Positions 62,144 to 64,000 of a stretch of DNA of 64,000 nucleotides are shown in pieces. Positions within the stretch are counted from its first letter, which is position 1; every line of letters starts with the position of its first letter. A model generated the notes under the pieces. The model did no database searches and was not told the DNA's origin. It saw only the letters and a list, made by a program, of their open reading frames with translations. The stretch is from Pectinophora gossypiella (lineage: Eukaryota; Arthropoda; Insecta; Lepidoptera; Gelechiidae). Where the stretch lies: positions 9,217,840 to 9,281,839 of the forward strand of contig NC_065424.1 of NCBI RefSeq assembly GCF_024362695.1, written 5' to 3'. The position numbers and the translations under genes were made by a program.

Positions 62144-62565
62144 CAGTGGTTCTTAACCTGGGGATAATTACCCCCTCAGGGGTAAAACGGAGATTCTATG
62201 GGGGTAACACGGGATGGCACGAAATAGTATTAACTCTTGTTACATTAAAAACAAAAGCCAGAAACTGTCTGAATGTTGAGCATGACATGAGATGCGCGTT
62301 GAGTGAAACCGAACCTAATATTGTCAAACTTGCGAATGCAAAGTAATTTCAACCTTCCCACTAGTTAACTCCGAGATTTATTATATATATTACTTTACTA
62401 GTTACCTAAACGTGCATTTTCTTACTTACATAATAAACATTTCGTTCGAATTTGTGTGGTTTTAATTATTTTAAATTAGGGGTAAGCTCCATTTATGGAC
62501 ATTGTGTTGTGTTGTGTTTTGGTTGTTCACAGGGGTAGTGACATTAAGAAGGTTAGGAACCACTG
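62144..62565. mobile_element. hAT-family element, internally deleted
   Basis: Ends CAGTGGTTCTTAACCTGGGG and the inverse GAAGGTTAGGAACCACTG, the hAT-type terminus. A piece of transposase remains inside. The flanking 8 bp (ATCTATAA, ATTTAGTG) agree at only about half the positions, so the target duplication has decayed. 422 bp. Confidence 0.75.
62236..62346 (+). pseudogene. hAT transposase, C-terminal remnant
   Basis: In frame to a TAA at 62344: TLVTLKTKARNCLNVEHDMR then CALSETEPNIVKLANAK. K-x-K-x-R-N-x-L-x-V-E-x-D-M/L-R-x-A-L-S-x-x-x-P-x-I-x-x-L is the end of the hAT dimerisation domain. The first 60 codons of the open frame before it come from the TIR and are not transposase. Exons for the rest are missing, so it is not functional. 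Confidence 0.65.
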
Positions 62566-62569
62566 ATTT

Positions 62570-62995
62570 AGTGTCGATAGTTTTGAACTATAGTTATATC
62601 TATAGATAGTGACTAACTTTACTATCAATCGTGTCGATAGTCTATCGAAAGACTACCAATAATGGCCTATCGAAAGACAACAGTAGTCCACCAGTCTTCA
62701 TTAATCCATTATTTGCCATGCTTATCATCAATCCTAATACAAATATTAATTCAGGCTTCCTTCGAGAAAGTTTGTTGGTTGTGGAATCTCATCCGGGTAC
62801 AACGGAGATAATGGACGTGTTTATTGTTAGCTCATCCCTTCCAACTTACATAGTTGTAGAATTTGTTGAACTTTCTAAAACTTTCCAGAAAGTTTGCTGT
62901 AAAATATTTCGGTTTGGAGTTCGCTGTTCGATCGTATATTTGAAAATTAAACAAAGGTTAAATACATCGTAAATAGAAAGAATAAATATATTCCA
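62570..62995. other. Intron with a GATAG/CTATCG cluster
   Basis: 62574-62690 carries GTGTCGATAG twice, CTATCGAAAGAC twice, ATCTATAGATAGTG and AACTATAGTT. GATA-factor-like words, function unknown. The open frame here has no family resemblance. Confidence 0.3.
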
Positions 62996-62996
62996 G

Positions 62997-63099
62997 GTTA
63001 ACACCAACAACCCGGTGGCGACGGTGTACGTAGTGAGCCTTAAAACCCCAAAGTTCCTGTTCCCGCACGCTATACAGTTCACCTCACAAGTTGATAAAG
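62997..63099 (+). CDS. S9B dipeptidyl-peptidase-like, exon F (propeller)
   Basis: Acceptor atattccag ends at 62996 and donor GTAAGT starts at 63100. In phase 0 it continues the Y-P-K of exon E with VNTNNPVATVYVVSLKTPKF, then L-F-P-H and FTSQVDK, leaving one base for the next exon. Y-P-K-x-x-x-x-N-P-x-x-x-x-Y-V-V is the expected next S9B element. Together the six exons give 817 bases, 272 codons plus one base, in one frame without a stop. No further exon is visible up to 64000, so the intron after this exon is at least 0.9 kb and the rest of the propeller and the alpha/beta-hydrolase domain are outside the window. Confidence 0.88.
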
Positions 63100-63267
63100 G
63101 TAAGTATACAAACGAAAAAAAGATAAAGAATTTATTTTCTTGTATATAAATTTAGGTAAACACGTCTAACTAAATTTTAAAATAATCACATTATTTAATA
63201 AAAACAAAATAATAAAAAAATATAATTTCAAAAATATGATCTCATACTTGGCCATTATAAAAAAACT

Positions 63268-63500
63268 TCGATCGTGTGGGCGAATGTGGTGGATTATCAA
63301 CCATAGCAACCCTGGTGTCAGGGTTATTATTCAGCCGCCAAAGTCCCCTGACATGGCTCATGAACCGGACTTATGAAACACGGATCGTCTTACTTTCGGA
63401 CAATCAGGTCACCAGCATGCATTCTCTTAACCAAACTAAGATTTACAATACCGGGTCCCCACACCGAGATGCGAAAACACTCGACTGTGAGCCTTCTCTT
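63268..63500 (-). mobile_element. SINE-1, diverged
   Basis: GATCGTGTGGGCGAATGTGG, TCAGGGTTATTATTCAGCCG, CCAAAGTCCCCTGACATGGC, ATCGTCTTACTTTCGGACAA, then a worn head (CCGGGTCCCCACACCGAGAT). Confidence 0.7.
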
Positions 63501-63604
63501 TTCCGTGCCAAATATCGTTTGCATCACCAACAATAAGTTTTTATGACAATTTTGAAACTGTCATTATGCATTTAAAATTACAAAATAATCATCAATGTCA
63601 TCCT

Positions 63605-64000
63605 GTTATTGCTGTTGTAGTTTCTTCTCATTTCTTCTCGTCAGACATAACACCTTGCAAAATCACGTGGCTTGATTGAAAAAAAAACTGACAATTGACA
63701 ACTTACAACAAGTTAATTACATTAATTAGTTCATGATATTCTCCTTCACGAAATGAGATTGATTTTTTTTTCATGAGATGAGATTGACCTTATAAGTAAA
63801 TCCAATAATCATGATAATTACGTTGAATAAATGATTCTGATTTCTGATTTCCGATATTTACGTTGAATAAAAATGATTCTGATTTCTGATACTTACATTT
63901 AATAAACGATTCTGATTTCTGATATTTACGTTGAATAATGACTCTGATTTCTGATAATTACGTTGAATAAAAATTATTCTGATTTCTGATACTTACATTT
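63605..64000 (+). repeat. R-H retroposon with tail amplified into a minisatellite
   Basis: 63605-63810: TTATTGCTGTTGTAGTTTCT, CTTCTCGTCAGACATAACAC, GCAAAATCACGTGGC. From about 63812 the tail unit (TTACGTTGAATAAATGATTC, TGATTTCTGATA) repeats five or more times with a period of 34-38 bp, up to the end of the window and probably beyond. Confidence 0.7.

Overview
This is a 64 kb piece of a eukaryotic, AT-rich, intron-dominated genome, almost certainly a moth or butterfly (Lepidoptera). The repeats point that way: tRNA-headed SINEs ending in imperfect GATGATGATG or AGAAGAAG tails, Helitron-like ends carrying GACCCGCCCCGGCTTCGC, RTE-type retroposon tails, and short terminal-inverted-repeat elements, packed one inside another. 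No bacterial-type operons, CRISPR arrays or secure tRNA/rRNA genes are present.

One host gene can be supported. Six exons on the + strand (end 111, 44290-44384, 54872-54999, 60304-60467, 61601-61818, 62997-63099) join in a single continuous frame and encode the start of the extracellular beta-propeller of an S9B dipeptidyl-peptidase family protein. It resembles DPP6/DPP10 most (type II membrane proteins, the first exon resembling the stalk just after the membrane anchor of DPP6). Both gene ends lie outside the window. The introns are about 44.2, 10.5, 5.3, 1.1 and 1.2 kb. The double-Glu substrate-anchoring motif of DPP4 reads Y-E-T-E here instead of Y-E-E-E.

The rest is intronic DNA made of repeats. 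1-14.6 kb: interspersed SINEs and foldback elements. 14.65-25.48 kb: a direct tandem duplication of about 5 kb (14648-19486 and 20421-25477, 934 bp apart). Each copy acquired private insertions after duplication, and the last 709 bp are identical while the rest has diverged. 25.5-44.2 kb: more SINEs, a 650-bp Mutator-like foldback element with a 9-bp target duplication inside a SINE, a solo-LTR-like insertion in a Helitron-like element, and a 265-bp Harbinger-like MITE. 44.3-57 kb: exons 2 and 3, a third composite MITE doublet and a 1.2 kb minisatellite of a 15-bp unit open in all six frames. 57.0-59.1 kb: a 5'-truncated non-LTR retrotransposon with an intact 657-codon reverse transcriptase/RNase H ORF and a 12-bp target duplication. 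59-64 kb: exons 4-6 among SINEs, a CA microsatellite, a hAT remnant and a retroposon whose tail has grown into a tandem array.

There is no evidence for a multi-gene system. The most unusual items are a recurring two-unit composite MITE with a conserved spacer (three loci), the duplicated block with uneven divergence, the layered insertion at 29.1-29.9 kb, and SINE families with different tRNA heads that share one central core. All calls come from reading the sequence. Family names are from remembered family features, not database searches.
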